Of a DNA stretch of 64,000 nt, positions 23,337-33,010 are shown piece after piece. Where the stretch lies: positions 3,675,779 to 3,739,778 of the forward strand of contig OY811993.1 of NCBI GenBank assembly GCA_963681505.1, in the 5' to 3' direction. Position 1 is the first letter of the stretch; each line of letters begins with the position of its first letter. The DNA is from Eunapius fragilis. Lineage: Eukaryota; Porifera; Demospongiae; Spongillida; Spongillidae. Position numbers and translations under genes: made by a program. The notes beneath the pieces are model-generated. The model saw nothing but the letters and a program-made list of their open reading frames with translations, was not told the DNA's origin and made no database searches.

Positions 23337-25010
23337 TCTTCTGACAATCAGCCTCTTTTCATCAATAACTCTTAGATACTGGAGCAGACTTTCACGATGG
23401 AATATCTGATGATGAGCTTAGCGGGTCTGACATTAACTCACTTGACAGCAGTAATAGTTATGTCTCAGATTGTAGTTCAAGCACATCAGACTTAAACGAG
23501 GTTGCTTTGCATTGTAGTGAAGAGGAGTGGGCCCCAGACAATGCTATATTCAAACCCTTGTACAATGGAGCTAAAATGTCTAGCTTTGATTATCACATCA
23601 GCTTGATAGAATTCACCTTGAAACATCACCTAACAAAACAAGGGTACAAAGACTTGCTTGTTTTAGTGACACGGAGCTTGCCAACCCCTAATATTGCAGA
23701 GACGTCAGAATATGTCATGCGCAAGTATTTTACTGAAGTGTTTGAGACACCGCAAGTCACAGGACATCATTATTGTTCAAAATGCTATTATTTATTTGAA
23801 TCAAATGATCCTGTGTTGCAACGTCCAAACAAATGCAATGCCAAACATGATTGTTTCGTTCTTTTTGACCTTGCAGTTCAATTGAAGAATAAGCTATCAG
23901 GTATGGATGAATACTAGCTACATTTTACAGTGCATTAAGCATATTGCATTTCAAAATAGATCCATATGTATGGAAGTCAATGCAGTCAAGGTTCAATAAT
24001 GAAAGGTAAAACGACACATTGCATGTCTGATGTGTATGATGGTGTAGAGTATAAAAAACTGTCAGTACCAGGAGGATTTTTGTCATGCGAGTTTCCTGCA
24101 AATGTGTCATTCTGTATGAACACTGATGGTGTTGCTCTTTTTAAATCATCTCAGACAGAAATTTGGCCTCTGTGGCTTGTAATAAATGAATTACCAGCAA
24201 ACATGAGGTAAGTTAACATAATGTTGCATAAAATTGAGTTACCTGAAGTGCATCAAATGTAGATTTTCCAGAAAGTACATTATCTTAGGTGGGGTTTGGT
24301 TTAATTCTGAAAAGCCAACAATGAGTACATACATGAAACCATTTGTTGAAAAAATTGACGAACTATATACTTCAGGTATATAGTTCGTTAATTGAGGTTT
24401 TAAGTAGAATATTTTTAATTTTTTTTTATCAAGGTGTTTGCATTGAAACCTCTGATGGAGTTTTCCTGTCATATGCAATGTTGTTAATATGCACTGCAGA
24501 TTTGCCAGCAAGGGCAAAAGTAGCTAATCATGTTCAGTTCAATGGATACTATGGATGCATAACATGTACTGTTATGGGTGAAAGAATTGAGGCAGCAGTC
24601 TTAACAGGAGCAAAGGTTTCTATGTACACATTATGTTATGTTATTATCAATGAAACATTTTGTTATCAGGTTAATGGAAGAAAAGGGATACCAATACTAG
24701 CACTTCATCTACCATTCAACCTGATCCTTGGGATGGTGATAGATATAATGCATTATGTTATTTTGGGGGTGGTAAAGGCACTACTTCCTTTTTGGTTTTC
24801 GTCAACTCAACGCAGTCAAGAATGCAGCGTATATTCACAGGTAAGCAATAATGATACAACTATTATCCTATTTGACCTATCCTTGTTTTTTCTTTATTAC
24901 TATGCACTTAAATGCAGCTATCGCTTTGCGATGAAAGGTTGCTTTCAATTGCTGTGCCCAATGCAATTTCAAGACCACCAAAGAGTTTATTGAAGTTTAA
25001 AAAATAGCAA
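23275..25010 (+). CDS. CACTA/EnSpm transposase (Tnp2-like), carboxy end missing
   Basis: Six exons with good GT-AG borders: 23275-23329, 23376-23900, 23960-24207, 24434-24615, 24670-24840 and 24918-about 25005. The first junction joins in frame as EEPTDDTGADF. An acidic start is followed by NAIFKPLYNGAKMSS, TRSLPTPNIAETSEYV and a HYYCSKC finger. The next exons contain CMNTDGVALFKSSQTEIWPL, then INELPANMR, then TADLPARAKV with FNGYYGCITC, then GMVIDIMHYVILGVVKALLP. The DLPA-NGYYGC-DxMHxxxLGV series is the signature of the Tnp2-type RNase-H transposase of CACTA elements. The frame reaches a TAG just after ISRPPKSLLKFKK, and the usual DUF4218-like carboxy half is lost at the Helitron junction. 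Exons before it show no break. Confidence 0.75.
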
Positions 25011-25030
25011 ACAACTAGAGGAAAAACTCT

Positions 25031-25380
25031 TTGATGATTCAATCGTCATTTGGTGTGGAACTTTTGTTAGAGAAGTTGTTTTTATCAAATTGCCTTCACG
25101 TCAAGGAAAGAAACGAGCGAAACGACGTGCGAAACACCTTAGACGATGTTTTAGAATCGGCACGGGCATCCTACAAAGCAGATCCAGAAAAGAAACGGAC
25201 CGCTGAACGCGAGCGGTATCAAGCAGATCCAAAACGGTCCGCTAAAAGGCAACGTTATTGGGAGAGTCCTGAACCTGCTCGCTTGGTGAAGAGAGTGCGG
25301 TATGAAAAGGCTAAGAGTACCTTGCAAAACCAACGAGGCCATCGAAAGAGTACTACCGATAAAGTTATTCAAAGGTATGT
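25031..25380 (+). pseudogene. Helitron protein, amino-terminal exon, copy 1
   Basis: It encodes arginine-rich repeats: ASYKADPEKKRTAERERYQA, then DPKRSAKRQRYWESPEPARL, ending IQRY at a donor (AAAG-GTATGT). Spaced RxRYxxDPEK repeats at the amino end are characteristic, in my recollection, of Helitron replicase-helicase proteins in sponges and cnidarians. The expected methionine block MPSRQ is present in another frame at about 25097 but its ATG reads TTG. The next exon of a related copy is at about 28430. Related starts at 26450 and 54865 confirm a repetitive family. It abuts the truncated CACTA transposase. Confidence 0.55.
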
Positions 25381-25549
25381 AAATGTAGCTATCTACTCTT
25401 ACATTAGATATTAAGCTGCTTGGTTACAATACGACATTAGCTAAACGTTGCGTCAGCGCTGCCTTGTGTCAGGGACGTTATGTGATGTCGGAATAGACAT
25501 TCCAGACCTATCAGATGCATGCAGTTATTGTATGACGCAAGGTTTGGCA

Positions 25550-26400
25550 AATGTCATCTGCATTGTGTCTTATTATATGTGTAACGTATACTACGGGTAT
25601 ATGAAGATATAGGGAAGATCTTTAGTTTTGGGTTACTAGCGACGAGATACGTCGTTAGGTTGGGGGGGGGGAGGGGAGGGGGTAGGTTTAGGGTTTTAGG
25701 GTAACGCCTATCCCCGAACTCGAATCCGACGTCCGATTGCACCCGTCCCTCCTTCCCGGCACTCTTCATTGAACGAGTCTCGGCCATGTACATGTTGTTA
25801 GGGTTCGGCGCCATCTTACGTACAAATCCAGAGACTGGTGGGGGGGGGGGGGGGGGGGGGCTACTTTCGCCTCACGCATATGCGGGTTTTAAAAAATGAT
25901 ATTCACGACCCGGGTCAATTCCTATGATAGTAGTTGCTACATGTATATAGGAATTGACCCGGGTCGTGAATATCATTAAAAAACCGCGACCCGCGTGTAA
26001 CTCGCGTACCAAGAAACGGATAGTGTAGCTCTTTGTTGCTATCGAACCAGAAGGCACAGACGGTCATTTTAATGTTTTATTCCAGCCTTCAAACTGTTCG
26101 GCTTTAAGAGAGAAAAAAAAGTTCGTGTTTTACCTCGTCCCCACGCCAATTCTTCTCGTCGTCGTCTTCTTCTTCTCGGGTGAGTATAACTCCGGATACG
26201 AATGGTTTTAAAGAGCGCCAATTATACCAATCGCTTTAGAATCTCCTGGAAGGACATCTTTAAGTATCAGATATATGAATAAAGCTTAAAACTGACATAT
26301 GTAATCATTACGTAATGCGGAGTGTTAAATTGAAGCGTTCCCATGGCAAAATTACGTATATTTAGAATTGTACAGCGTTATAAACAGGTGGGATTTTATT
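25550..26400. other. G-rich and unassigned stretch
   Basis: It contains a GGGGGGGGGGAGGGGAGGGG run near 25662 and a 21 bp poly-G tract at 25840-25860. No gene is recognised. The short hairpin at 25888-25983 is listed separately. Bases 26135-26175 begin ACCTCGTCCCCACGCCAATT and run into a CGTCTTCTTCTTCTCGG stretch, reminiscent of a TIR end like that at 8388, but no partner end was found. Confidence 0.4.
25888..25983. repeat. Compact near-perfect hairpin
   Basis: The arms read AATGATATTCACGACCCGGG plus TCAATTCCTA and the exact complement, with about 38 paired bases each side and a loop of about 24 bp (25926-25949). Perfect arms imply recent origin or a maintained structure. Both sides also share CGCGACCCGC-like flanks less perfectly. 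It is not part of a reading frame. Confidence 0.8.
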
Positions 26401-26539
26401 TGATTTCAGTTTTGTTCACCACTTTTGGCTAGCGAAGTTGTTTTTATCAAAATGCCTTCACGTCAACAAAAGAGGAGAGCTATACGACGAGAGAAATACC
26501 TCCAAAATCGAGACGGTCGACGAGTTAGAGTCCTACCGC

Positions 26540-27890
26540 CAGGGCTGCCGCGATATATCGCGATATGCGATATATCGCGATATTTTTTATATATCGCGAT
26601 ACGCGATATATCGCGATATTTTTTAGACATATCGCGATACAAACGTGCACGGGAATAGACGGAGAATCACGGAGATAGATGAAATAACAAATTAGTACTG
26701 GAAGATTTAGCAGAGATGCAATTAGTACCATACGAGTACATGCACAACGGCAAAATCCTATCACGTGCTATTTAAAACCACTTTGCATTATGCTCATATG
26801 CATTTACCCAGCCGTTCTAGGAAAAGGTTCCATCATTTTTTCTGGAGTATATTCTTTGCTGTGGAGAAAACCCTTTCTGAATGTGCAGTTGAGGCAGGGA
26901 TAGCTAGATACTTTCTTGCCAGTTTGGCAACTTGAGGGAAGTAGGATTCATGCTTGCTCCACCAATCCATCGGATCATCTATTCAGAAGTTAATTTCAGT
27001 CTCCTTAAGATATCTCTGAAATTCGTCTTCAATGTGATCATGAGTACTACGAACTGATTACTTCACCAGGACATTCATCTTTATGTCCTAACAGAATATC
27101 AAATTCCTCCTCTTTTGGAGTATAACAGCTGCTTTCTTTGCTGGAGGCTCATCAGCCTCATCATCTTCATTCTCCTCTGCAATATTCGTCATTTCAGTTT
27201 GCAATTGGCTAATAATGGTTTGTCTATTAGTGCGGTTTAGCCAAGACAAACTTTTATGTCCTGGATGAGTTATAGCTCCCTTTCCCAATTGGAGGTCAGC
27301 TGAATCCCAACGTTGCAGCATGTCCTGCAGTATAAAACTCCTGACTTCTTGTACAATTTTTGGAAGGTTTTTCCAACGGGTCCCTAACTGCCAGTGCACT
27401 GGTGGCATTGTTGTTGAGCGTTGTAATATATCGAGAAACGCATCCTAAAGTAGGATACTTTTCTCCCTGCAGAAAATCTGTTGCCATTTGAAATGGATTC
27501 AACAGGGCACACAACTTTTCAGCAGCCAGCCATTGTTCAGGAGATGGGACCAAATGAGCATATTTGTTCTCTGCCAATACATGAGTAATGTGCTTCTGAA
27601 GCAATACACATCGTTGTAACATATAAAATGTGGAGTTCCATCTTGTGCAGATGTCCTTGATAAGTTTAAGGCTGCGCTTATGTGGTAGCACTGGAGCATC
27701 TACATGCAAGGTGCGATCAATCTCTGTATCTTCAGACTGAGTAGCATCTATGGTGTGATCAGAATCATCTTCAGACTGAGTAGCACCATCATTATTAAGA
27801 AATAATTGATCGATGAATACTATATCGCGATATTTCACTCATATCGCGGTATACACGATATCGGCTACAGACCATATCGCGGCAGCACTG
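26540..27890 (-). mobile_element. hAT element, 1351 bp, with perfect 8 bp duplication
   Basis: Ends read CAGGGCTGCCGCGATAT (left) and CAGTGCTGCCGCGATAT (right, inverted). CCTACCGC lies directly outside both ends (26532-26539 and 27891-27898), the 8 bp duplication expected of hAT. Just inside the ends are multiple TATCGCGATA palindromes. A minus-strand transposase remnant occupies about 27838-26840. The element is inserted in a Helitron coding exon, and the empty site is preserved at 54930-54965. Confidence 0.92.
26840..27838 (-). pseudogene. hAT transposase remnant
   Basis: Minus-strand pieces in order: LIKDICTRWNSTFYMLQRCV (the conserved D-x-x-TRWNS block of hAT transposases), then EKLCALLNPFQMATDFLQGE with YPTLGCVSRY, then an acidic linker, then SYFPQVAKLARKYLAIPAST and AHSERVFSTAKNILQKK. 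The last is the carboxy-terminal hAT dimerisation domain (Dimer_Tnp_hAT). Between the first and last blocks the frame changes at least once (near 27300-27420) and stops occur near 27030-27060 and after QKK. The amino-terminal zinc finger and the first catalytic aspartate region are missing, so the element is non-autonomous. RWN and SERVFS motifs make the family assignment firm. Confidence 0.85.
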
Positions 27891-28080
27891 CCTACCGCTT
27901 CGGTACAAAGCTGACCCTCCATAAGCGGGCGTCTGCTCGTGACGGTAGAAGGGGGAGGGGGGGGGGGGGGGGGGGGGAACTGCATAAGTGCAATTAAAGA
28001 GGCTACGTCATAACTATAACTTGTGAGCACTTGCCAGTATTCGCAGAAATCATCGACAATAAAATTAAAAATAGAAGAAA

Positions 28081-28360
28081 CAAGTAAAGAAAAACATTCT
28101 CTAACGAGAAAGTTGGTGGGATATAGGAATTGGAGGCAATGGTGGTGTAAAAAGGAAGAGAACAAGGGAAAAGAAAAATGAGACAAAAATCCTATATTTA
28201 GCACTTCTTTTGGTTCTGTTACATTTACATGTGCTAAATATAGGATTTTTGTCTCATTTTTCTTTTCCCAAACCCTTGTTCTCTTCTTTTTTACACCACC
28301 ATTGCCTCCAATTCCTATATCCCACCAACGTTCTCGTTAGAGAATGTTTTTCTTTACCTG
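28081..28360. repeat. Foldback (hairpin) element, copy 2
   Basis: Left arm 28081-28204, loop about 28205-28230, right arm 28231-28360. Ends read CAAGTAAAGAAAAAC and the matching CTTTACCTG. It shares with the copy at 297-577 the end block, GTTGGTGGGATATAGGA, the GGCAATGGTGGTGTAAAAA block and the loop-proximal GTGCTAAATATAGGA. The arm centre differs: here GAAAAATGAGAC against AATAGTAAGGGAAAATGTCA in copy 1, and each has its own complement on the other arm. It sits within an intron-like gap of the Helitron gene. Confidence 0.88.
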
Positions 28361-28431
28361 TAGAATTAGAATGGCTTCAGTTTATGGTTTTGCACATACA
28401 TGAATATAATGTACGCACTTTCCTTCTTCAC

Positions 28432-29780
28432 TGTAGCTACTCTCTGTACGAACCAAAGGATGTTGTACTTAGCGAGTATAAGGTTGGCCTCGAAAAGGCT
28501 ATTCTAAAGAATAGCACTTTACTAGTTCAGTTAAATGATGCCTTTTGCAAGACGCACCCATAGTTAGCGCAAAAGGTGTGTACCAGATCTGCACATGCTG
28601 CTGTCAGTAAAGTTAGTGCAGATGCAGTGCTTAAAAATGTTCTGAATGTGCATAGAAAAATGCAGGGGAATTTCTAAAGGTATTCGTGCCGTTAGAAGAT
28701 AGTCACCTCCTAGAAGGGGTAAGGTACCATACTGCTGGTTCAGAGCCTTTCTTCTATGATGCCTCTTACAACCACACAAGGCAGCATGGTTCCATACCAG
28801 TAGACTTCAATGGTAGGTGTGTAGTGGCTGCAGAGATAGGAGACCAACATCTTATCCGCATGCGTCCATTAAAATGGAAGTGCACTTATGAGTGTCGACT
28901 GCTTAATAGTGGTGAAATGGACAATATGTTGTCAGTTCCCAACATGCTCCAGCCCATTGAGGGTGATCAGAGCAGCAGCACCTCATTACCCAGTGTTACG
29001 GTGCTTCCTGTAGAGACTTGATGCTGCCTACAAAAAGCATAAGGACATTAAAGCTATCGATGGAATGCTTTGTAGTGGAAGTGTTGAGGAGCTCATAAAG
29101 TACCAACCAAGGTTTGCAGGAGGACTTACCAAAGTTGTTTTAGCGAGGATGGGGAAGAGCATGCCATAGTAAGCGAAGACCATTCATTGTCTGGTCTTGG
29201 CTATATTGAATCACACCTGTGTATTACACATGCTGAACTCATGGCTGAACTGCAATCCAAGTTCCAAGACAATGCAGTTGCTGCTGTGAGCGTTTATGTT
29301 GGCGTACAGCAGTGTCTTGTGTTGATTTTAGTAATGTAACCAAGTACCAAACTGCTGTATGGTTGGCATTGAAAGCTCACATTCTGAAAAACAGTGGTAC
29401 TGAACAGCTTTATATTTGTAAGTATTGCCAACCATTTCTTAATAAGAATACTATGCCAGCACGATGTGTTCTGAATGGACTTTTCACTGAACCTGTACCA
29501 GATGAGCTGAAATCTCTTGATGCTTTGAGTAAGCATCTAATTCAGAGAGCAAAAGCTTTCAGACAATCGTGCGGTTGGGTACATATTCTGGTAAAGTGCC
29601 AGTTTATAATGCCCTCCAAGCCTGTAAAGGTACCAAGTTTTTTCTGCCTTTATCACTAAACAAAACATTGGAAACCTTATCTGAAATCCATGACATGTTA
29701 CTTTGCCTGACCCAGAACTGTTCATAATTTTGAATAGTGTTCCAACTAAAAATAAGGTTGTATGGCAGGCATTTGCAGAC
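28432..29780 (+). pseudogene. Helitron protein downstream exon(s), decayed
   Basis: After a CACTGTAG acceptor the reading begins YSLYEPKDVVLSEYKVGLEK. It continues, over several stops and frame changes (first stop at 28561), through RYHTAGSEPFFYDASY, IPVDFNGRCVVAAEI, then at 29310-29580 ICKYCQPFLNKNTMPARCVL followed by SKHLIQRAKAFRQ, and at 29655-29690 NKTLETLSEIHD. This order (the SEPFFYD block, a C-x-x-C finger with MPxRCVLNG, LIQRAK, NKTLETL) matches my memory of the conserved region ahead of the Helitron_like_N and PIF1 helicase domains in sponge Helitrons. The helicase itself is absent: coding stops where the minisatellite starts at 29780. Not functional. Confidence 0.6.
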
Positions 29781-30126
29781 ACTGGAAACATTGCAGACAC
29801 TGGAAACACTGCAGACACTTGAAACACTGAAGACACTGGAAACACTACAGACACTGGCAAACACTGAAAGCACTGGAAACACTGCAGACGCTGGAAACAC
29901 TGCAGACACTGGAAACACTGGAAACACTGAAGACACTGGAAACATTGCAAACACTGGAAACACTGCAAACACTAAGAACACTGGAAACACTGCAGACACT
30001 GGAAACACTGCAGACACTAGAAACACTGGAAACACTGCAGACAGTGGAAACACTTCAGACACTGGAAACACTGCAGACACTAGAAACACTGGAAACACTG
30101 CAGACACTGGAAACACTGCACTGTTA
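29776..30126 (+). repeat. 18 bp minisatellite (ACTGGAAACACTGCAGAC)n
   Basis: About 19 copies of an 18 bp unit, itself nearly two 9-mers, with sporadic TTGAAAC and AAGACAC variants and an occasional lost base that shifts phase. The long reading frames on both strands (LETLQT and FPVSAV repeats) exist only because the unit lacks stops. The array begins inside Helitron-derived coding sequence and ends exactly at the CACTG terminus of the next element. Confidence 0.88.
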
Positions 30127-30184
30127 AAAAAGGTGTTACCGCAACACACACTGGACAAAATAATGGATTTACTATGTCTGAACG

Positions 30185-30420
30185 CTATGCGTAAATTTAT
30201 TGCAAATGTAAAACATCATATTTACGCTCGCATTTACACGGACGTAAACATTTATAGCTTTACGCTAATATTTACACTACATTTACCGTGTACGTAAAGT
30301 TACAAACATATTTAGATACATATTTACGCCACATTTGCAATACGAGTAAAGTCAGCATATATTTACGTATGTATTTGCTACATGTTTGCGCACGCTAGAT
30401 TTGGGATCACCTTTACTTGG
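30185..30420. repeat. Left subterminal GTAAA/TTTAC array
   Basis: About a dozen sites of the form (T)TTTACG or CGTAAA in both orientations over 235 bp, at intervals of about 10-25 bp. A matching array lies inside the right end at 34560-34740. Confidence 0.65.
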
Positions 30421-30561
30421 GTAAGCAAATATGACCTAGCTAGCTTCCAAATTTAAAAAAAAACGAAACCCGGTCCCTTGTTTTCGCTGCTTCTTCGTTC
30501 ATAGAATGACTACATGTACTAGTAGGTTCTGCTATCACTACGAGTCTACGTGGAGTACTCT

Positions 30562-30609
30562 TTGTTGGGCGTTGCCCGACCTTCGATTAAGGTCGGGCTA
30601 CGCCCAACA
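30562..30609. repeat. Small GC-rich hairpin
   Basis: GTTGGGCGTTGCCCGACCTT is followed, after a 6 bp loop, by AAGGTCGGGCTACGCCCAAC, a 20 bp stem with two mismatches. A related but weaker hairpin (GGCGTAGCTC ... GAGCTACGCC) lies at 41424-41460. It could be a structured RNA, a terminator-like fold or the remains of a very short foldback; nothing decides between these. Confidence 0.6.
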
Positions 30610-31063
30610 CTCTGTACAAAGTAAAGGGGGTGATATCGCGATGTGAATGCATATAGGTAGCACTCCAATAAGCGGAGACGCAGACAGCCCAACGTATATC
30701 TTGAGTGCTCTTTCGCCGTTACTTTTGTATTGTAGGGTCCACACCGCGTTCAGCGCGCTACAAATTAACTCAATGCAGCGTAGACATGCACACATACATG
30801 TATATGATACATATACATCGCCTGGCAATGTACACATGTATACACTTTCATATAGAAGTTCCAACGATGAACAGACCTCTGTATGTATAGTCTCCGCTGG
30901 CAAACATGCTGTATATAGATATAGAATGCAAATGAATCATATACATTTATACCGGTATACATATACACATGTACAATATCTAGCAATTGCAACCAATTCC
31001 CCTCTCACACATTACACATACACATGGTCAAAGGCTCGGTAGATACTTTTCCACAGGTACCAC

Positions 31064-31611
31064 TTTAACACACACACACACACAGACACACACATACATA
31101 CACTCACACTCACATTCACACAACAGACACACACTTATTCACAAGTGTATCATGCAATCATTTCCCCTCTACCCATGCACATGTACACACATACACACAT
31201 GCACACACATACACACATGTATCACGCAACCAATTTGTACACACAAGTGCACACACACACTGCAACCAATTCCTCGATCCTCCCCACACACATATTTCAC
31301 ACACAACACACACACCACACACAAACACACACACGTGCTACATACAGTGTAATATTATGCAGCGAGTTAATTCACCTCTCCCCATGCACATGATTGTACA
31401 CACATGCACACACACACTCACATATACATGTACTTACAGGTACATGAAGTGAATCATGCAACCAAATCCCCTTTACCCATGCACATGTACACACACACAA
31501 CACACACATACACACACATATCACGCAACCAATTTATACACTCAAGTGCACACACACCACAATCAATTCCCCCCTCCACACATAAATATTCACCAGTACA
31601 CACACAAACAC

Positions 31612-31648
<37 letters not shown>

Positions 31649-32524
31649 CACACACACACACAACACACACACTCCTTCATCACATCTGGTATGTGTTTGT
31701 GCAATTTGGCTGCGTGATACATGTTGTGTGTGTATGTGTGTGTGCACTTGTTTAATATTATGCAACCCATTCACCTCTCCCCATGCACATGTACACACAC
31801 ACATGCACACAAACATACACAAACACACACAACACACACAACACACACACACACACAAACACAACACACACAAACACACACAATGAACACACAAACAACA
31901 CACACACACCACACACACACACGCACAAACACGCACAACACACACATGTGTACATAATACATACACACATACACACACTCATTCATCACATCTTGTATGT
32001 GTGTGTGCAAATTGGCTGCGGGATACATGTGTGTATGTGTGTATGTGTGTGTGCACTTGTTTAATATTATGCAACCCATTCACCTTTCCCTATGCACATG
32101 TACACACACACATGCACACACACATACACACACATACACACAAAACACACACACAACACACACAAACACACACAACACACACACACAAACAACACAGACA
32201 ACACACACACAGTATACATAACACATGCACACAGTATGTATAACACATGCACACACACAACACTCACAACACACACAAACACATACAACACACACAACAC
32301 ACACAACACACACACACAACACACACACAACACACACAACATACATACAACACACACACAACACACACACAAACACACACACAAACATACACAGCACACA
32401 CACAGTATACATAACACACATGCACACACACAACACACACAACACACATACAACACACACACAACACACACAAACACATGCAAACACATACACAACACAC
32501 AGTATACATAACACACATGCACAT

Positions 32525-32570
<46 letters not shown>

Positions 32571-32809
32571 TTAAACACCGGTACATAAAGTGTATCATGC
32601 AACCAATTCCCCTTTACCCACGCACATGTACACACACTCATTCATCACCTCCGGTATGCGTGTGTGCACTACTTATGTGTAAAAATTGGCTGTGTGTGTG
32701 TGCATGTGTGTGTGAGAGTGTGTGTGTGTGCATGGGGAGAGGGATATTGGTTGCATAATATGTATACTTATTCACCGGTACATAAAGTGTGTCATGCAAC
32801 CATGCACAT

Positions 32810-32852
<43 letters not shown>

Positions 32853-33010
32853 TACTTATTAACCAGTATATAAAGTCCTTTACCCATGCATGCACATGTA
32901 CATACACATATCCCTTCTCCCTATGCACATGTACACGTGTACACACACATACTTATTCAACAGTACATAACATTTCCCCTCTCCCTACACAAATGTACAC
33001 ACACACATCA
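31064..33010. repeat. Compound CA/TG microsatellite, about 1.95 kb
   Basis: Long CA runs alternate with a recurring non-CA spacer of the form ATGCAACCAATTCCCCTTTA then CCCATGCACATGTACAC, seen at least ten times, and twice with a TG-rich preface (ATCACATCTGGTATGTGTTT and ATCACATCTTGTATGTGTGT). It is therefore a decayed tandem array of larger units that expanded CA tracts, not a simple microsatellite. All long open frames on both strands are repeat shadows. Alternating purine-pyrimidine runs this long can adopt Z-DNA. Confidence 0.9.

Larger units (their letters stand above)
19814..25010. mobile_element. Two-gene CACTA/EnSpm element, right end missing
   Basis: Left terminus candidate CACTATCACTGTTACC at 19814-19829. 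Just inside, 19850-20060 is packed with CGCGTA/TACGCG motifs, the subterminal repeat pattern typical of CACTA elements. A BEN-domain gene runs leftward (22905-20090) and a CACTA transposase runs rightward (about 23275-25010), sharing a divergent intergenic region. The right side stops where Helitron sequence begins at about 25020-25060, so the carboxy half of the transposase and the right TIR are absent. Assigning both genes and the array to one element is inference from layout. Confidence 0.55.
26400..28080 (+). pseudogene. Helitron amino-terminal exon, copy 2, split by an hAT element
   Basis: The left part 26405-26539 encodes MPSRQQKRRAIRREKYLQNR and parallels the third copy at 54850-54950. 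The reading is cut at CGAGTTAGAGTCCTACCGC by the hAT element 26540-27890, and the Helitron sequence resumes at 27891-27945 (TTCGGTACAAAG then AAGCGGGCGTCTGCTCGTGA). The uninterrupted third copy reads straight across the same site (GAGTTAGAGTCCTCCCGC then ATTCGGTACAATGC). A 21 bp poly-G tract follows at 27957-27977. The role of the intact protein would be rolling-circle transposition; this copy is dead. Confidence 0.7.

Noticed and set aside
29604-30297. Open frames of 140-186 codons with LETLQT or FPVSAV repeats
   Set aside because: The 18 bp minisatellite unit lacks stops in both directions; the frames drift as the unit loses bases.
31400-32760. Many long open frames rich in TH or CV residues on both strands
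   Set aside because: They are translations of CA/TG repeats, which contain no stops in several frames; no composition or motif of a real protein.
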